A DNA stretch of 64,000 nt, taken from contig OX344752.2 in the NCBI GenBank assembly GCA_947034885.2, positions 13,888,001 through 13,952,000 on the forward strand. The letters are read 5' to 3'. The stretch comes from Thuidium tamariscinum (taxonomy: Eukaryota > Streptophyta > Bryopsida > Hypnales > Thuidiaceae). Of the stretch, positions 60,813 to 64,000 are shown piece by piece. The notes beneath the pieces are model-generated. The model was not told the DNA's origin. It saw only the letters and a program-made list of their open reading frames with translations, and searched no databases. Numbering within the stretch: the stretch's first letter is position 1; the number at the start of each line of letters is the position of its first letter. The position numbers and the translations under genes are program-made.

Positions 60813-63800
60813 CTGCCTTGCCAGCCGCTACTTCAGGATGACTTGTTCGTCCATCGGCCGTTCAAACACAACGACCTCATTCAGCAGCACACCCACCTTG
60901 GCCTCCCCTGAGACGCTCTTTCAGGAGGCCGCGTTACGAAGACAACGCTGCACCGATTTTTTGGAAGGCACTGTACGTACCCCTTCGTGCTCAGGGCATA
61001 CCACAGGGAGAGTGGGGCGTGGAGTCATTGCGACTGCCCATATATGTTTAATTGATGTATCTTGGGAAGCCAAGATACGTTCTCCACATCACAGGGAGCT
61101 CATATTGGGTTCCCGGTGTTAATTCCCGGTTAATTCTCGGTGAGTCTCATATTTCCCTGTGTATGAGTGGTTGCGACATGTGTCCAAATTTCCTGTAAAT
61201 AGTAAAGTTTTTACAGGTGTTAACTTTTGAAGTTCAAATGGGAAATGTGAGACTCAGTGGCAATCAACGCCGGGAACCCGATATGAGATCCCTGTGCATT
61301 CTGTGACAACACAGTGATCGATATGCACTCCAGAAGGCATTGGGCAAACCACTTATCTGCAATTGTGGCCAGACACCCTCTCGCTTAGAATGGGCTTCGA
61401 TCTTAGATGTCACCGTGGGAGCCTACAGAGAGGACACCAGGCTTTTATTTCTATAGCTATTCAGAGAAGTATCATTCTTCATCTACATTGACTGATAGGC
61501 ACTTTAGGTGTAAGCATGACATGCAAAAAACTTGGTAGCATCAAACAATGTCAATATAACAGCTAGAACCAGCCAACACTAGCTTGGAGCTTGCTACCAG
61601 TTCGTGCTTCGACCCTCAAAACATTCATGCAATAGCAAAAGTCAAGAGGAAGGTTTATTCTTTCGGCATCCGGAAGGGCTTCATGAGACCAAACAATGCA
61701 CCATCGACATGGATATAACAACCGATCCTCCTTGATGCCCACTTTCTCCAAATGCTCCAGGTCATCGAATGCCAGTTCGCTTCACAGTCGTGCCGGTACC
61801 AATTGCAACGGTAACCGGATAACGGTTACATCCAAAGCACAGGCAAGGAGTGACCCCCTATCTCATGTCCCTGATATACGATACACGCCCCGGCCGAACA
61901 AAGAAGATCAACAAGGACATTTACATCGCAGGTACGGAAACAGAATCACAATGAAGAGCTACTAGCTAGCTTGCATATATGTCTTCCAAAATGCAAACAC
62001 ATCAATTGAGGAGAAAACGATCGAGGGATCGAGGGTCGTAAACACATTCAACTGCAACGCTACTGGCATGTCCTCACGAATGTTGACATTCAAAATGACC
62101 GGTTTGTCCTTTCGTACAGTCGGCATGAAATCAGCAGTCTATATATATCACCGCAGAAAGCAGGCCGAGTGTCCACTTTCACTGCTTTGATGTGGTACAT
62201 GCGAGCAGCTTGAACACCGAACAGTGAGAATCTCTCGACGCGTACAAATCCCCTCTGAAAACACCTGGCTCCTGTAAGTTCGAGTGAGTCATACAGAAAT
62301 AAAAACCAAGCTTGCAGTACATATGTAACGACATAAGGACATACATAGACACATATTGACCCAAAGATGAGCTCCCAGTATGCTACGACATTAGAAGCAT
62401 CCCCTAGTAGAAAATCTGTCCCAGGATCTAGCCGCGTTCAAATACTACGGACCATTGCATTGCCTGTTTACAATGTATTACTGTAACCTGTGTTTTTAAA
62501 TGTCAAGCGGCTAGATGTACTTTTTGGAATAGTTTTGGAGAGCGAGATATGTGCATATGCGATTTTATTCGGGTTGTTACGAACCAGTAAATCCAAGATA
62601 CTAAAAAATGATGCTGAAACTGGAGTGGGAGTACCATATCTAGAGATGTACGAGCAATCTTCGAAGACTCGCCGATCGAACGCTCGTCCCGCAAGAGCAA
62701 CTACGGAATGCCGTGTCTGTTGCCTTCTGTACCAGAGTCGGTGATGTATCCCGGTACTCGTCATTCTCGAGCACCCATTACCTGGCGAACCAGTCCAAGA
62801 CGCGTACCGACCTCAAATTGCTAGGCACACGGCAGTCCGTAGTTGCTCTTGATGAACGGATCGTCCAAGTTCTTAATGGAGAAGTGTTGCAACTTTGACA
62901 ACTCCATATTCTACCTACAGTAAGATAATTTTGATGGATATCCTGCAAATTATCCAAATAATAGATCTGAACGTCTATTTCAATCCACTAATTTGGCGAT
63001 ATTCCAATTCTTTGTCACTTGTCAGATGCTAGTCCGGAAACCTAATCTATAGATGTCCCCAGTTTGTTGAGCTTTGTTTAGATGTATGTTGCATTTTTTG
63101 ATGCCGCAATGGCGCCACTTTACTGATAGAGCTAGCTAGCATCAAATTAAAAGTTATAAGCTAGATTCAGCTAGTCCAGGCCGGACAACAAGAGCGGGGC
63201 AGTGAGCCAGTGAAGCCAAAACTGTAACTTCTGTACTACAGGAAAGTCAGCAGCTTGCTGACATAAAATGCAGCCGACAATGTCAGAACGTCAGAACGTC
63301 AGAGCGTCAGAACGTAAAGGTCAAGGTTTCGTACATCATGGAATGGAATTTCTATCCGAAAGCCACAGACTATTACTGACTGAGAATGATCTAATTCATA
63401 TCGCCTATGTACAGTATGATCTGATCTAGATTTTGTCTACAGTACATGAACTGCCGATCGATCGAGTAGCTGCTGATAATTTTAAGGCTTTAATATTTAC
63501 ATGATCCCTTAAATCTGCATTATCGTGCTTTCTCCTGTTGCTGATCGAATTGTCAGGTCACTTGTCGTAGAATACCCATCAAAGTTGGCAATCAAATAGA
63601 TTAATTAAAGGGCTCCTTTCTCATAGAGTGTTTCAATCATCATTAAATTAATCAAGGGTAGCCGCTTGACGCATCGATCGATCAATCAGTGCTGAACAAT
63701 GGCGTGCTTACCCTAGTGATTACTTGGACTCATCGCCGTGTCGCCGCGTTTCGTGATACGTACCGAGCAAGCATGCTCACAAACTAAGTAAGATTCCCGG

Positions 63801-64000
63801 TCTCCCTGGAGGAAGTCGTCGATCTCCGGTGGCCCATTGATCTCCACGAGATTTCCATGCACATTCTGATCCACCACAAAACCCTTCGATGATTGCACCA
63901 TGACTGTCTTCGACTCTTCGATTTCCCGGGTAAAGCGACTGGATCGTCTTCAAGTTGTTCGGTGCCGATAAGCACTTCTATTCGATCGCTCAATGCTGAC
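60813..64000 (-). pseudogene. Serine decarboxylase pseudogene
   Basis: Minus-strand pieces follow the gene order. About 63,994-63,793 has an N-terminal part (NVHGNLVEINGPPEIDD, GDRESYL). About 62,903-62,690 has LQHFSIKNLDDPFIKSNYG, then an in-frame TAG. Piece 62,271-62,078 has DLYASRDSHCSVFK, and about 61,795-61,656 the HVDGALFG region. Pieces 61,422-61,297 and 61,089-60,813 correspond to exon 3 of the left gene. Lesions: a lost base near 62,211 (TTCAAGCTGCT for TTCAAAGCTGCT); an extra base near 61,719; the acceptor before the 61.79 kb exon changed from AG to CG; a 207-bp insertion; a TAG for Trp at 60,828-60,830; and a donor GT changed to GA at 60,812. The last exon of the left gene has no counterpart. 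Intron starts also match, so this is a DNA-level duplicate, not a retrocopy. Confidence 0.88.
61090..61296. mobile_element. 207-bp MITE inserted in the pseudogene exon, 3-bp target duplication
   Basis: The ends read inward are CACAGGGAGCTCATATTGGG then TTCCCGGTGTT, and CACAGGGATCTCATATCGGG then TTCCCGGCGTT: 31 bases with three mismatches. A second inverted pair (GAGTCTCATATTTCCC and GAGTCTCACATTTCCC) lies inside. CAT (ATG on the gene strand) is repeated at 61,087-61,089 and 61,297-61,299. The intact left gene has a single AGAATGTGGAG there, so the duplication is confirmed by an empty site. Confidence 0.87.

Noticed and set aside
1..64000. tRNA genes, rRNA genes, CRISPR arrays
   Set aside because: No tRNA-like T-arm with a matching acceptor stem, no rRNA segment and no regularly spaced short repeats with unique spacers were seen.

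Overview
The window looks like nuclear DNA from a land plant. The evidence is a multi-exon gene with GT-AG introns encoding a plant-type serine decarboxylase, a second gene with a DLNxxP (EAR-type) motif, and long AT-rich intergenic DNA full of short DNA transposons. I cannot name the species. Nothing in it looks bacterial, organellar or viral.

Layout. (1) 1-1665, + strand: the last four exons of a serine decarboxylase gene, cut by the window edge. (2) About 1.7-7.5 kb: AT-rich repeats and small inverted-repeat elements. (3) 7,990-13,494, - strand: two related genes. Their last exons share a PxMTKS...RL start and a C-terminal NKRRYR block; only the upstream gene keeps the DLNRIP motif. (4) About 15.6-60.7 kb: roughly 45 kb with no gene I can support, packed with transposon remnants. 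(5) 60,813-64,000, - strand: a broken serine decarboxylase copy that faces the intact gene at the left edge.

The repeats are the richest part. One family has TTAA at both outer edges followed by CCCCTAAAGG-type inverted termini, as in piggyBac-type transposons. It has at least six complete copies of 0.53-0.96 kb and many fragments, in two main sequence subfamilies. There is a CACTA-type element of about 4.9 kb (20,986-25,930) with subterminal repeats and no transposase. A 226-bp, almost perfectly palindromic CACTA-ended element (49,836-50,061) has a TGT target duplication, and its empty site survives in an adjacent tandem copy. Two arms of about 1 kb, each built of three units of about 280 bp, lie in opposite orientation at 33.0-34.0 and 40.7-41.7 kb. 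A 207-bp element sits in an exon of the broken decarboxylase with an ATG target duplication.

How the genes relate: the left decarboxylase should make ethanolamine from serine, feeding choline and phospholipid synthesis. The right copy cannot do so. The EAR-motif gene is probably a nuclear repressor adaptor; its neighbour has lost the recognisable motif. I see no functional link between the two families. Most other short open frames here are chance frames in AT-rich or simple-sequence DNA.
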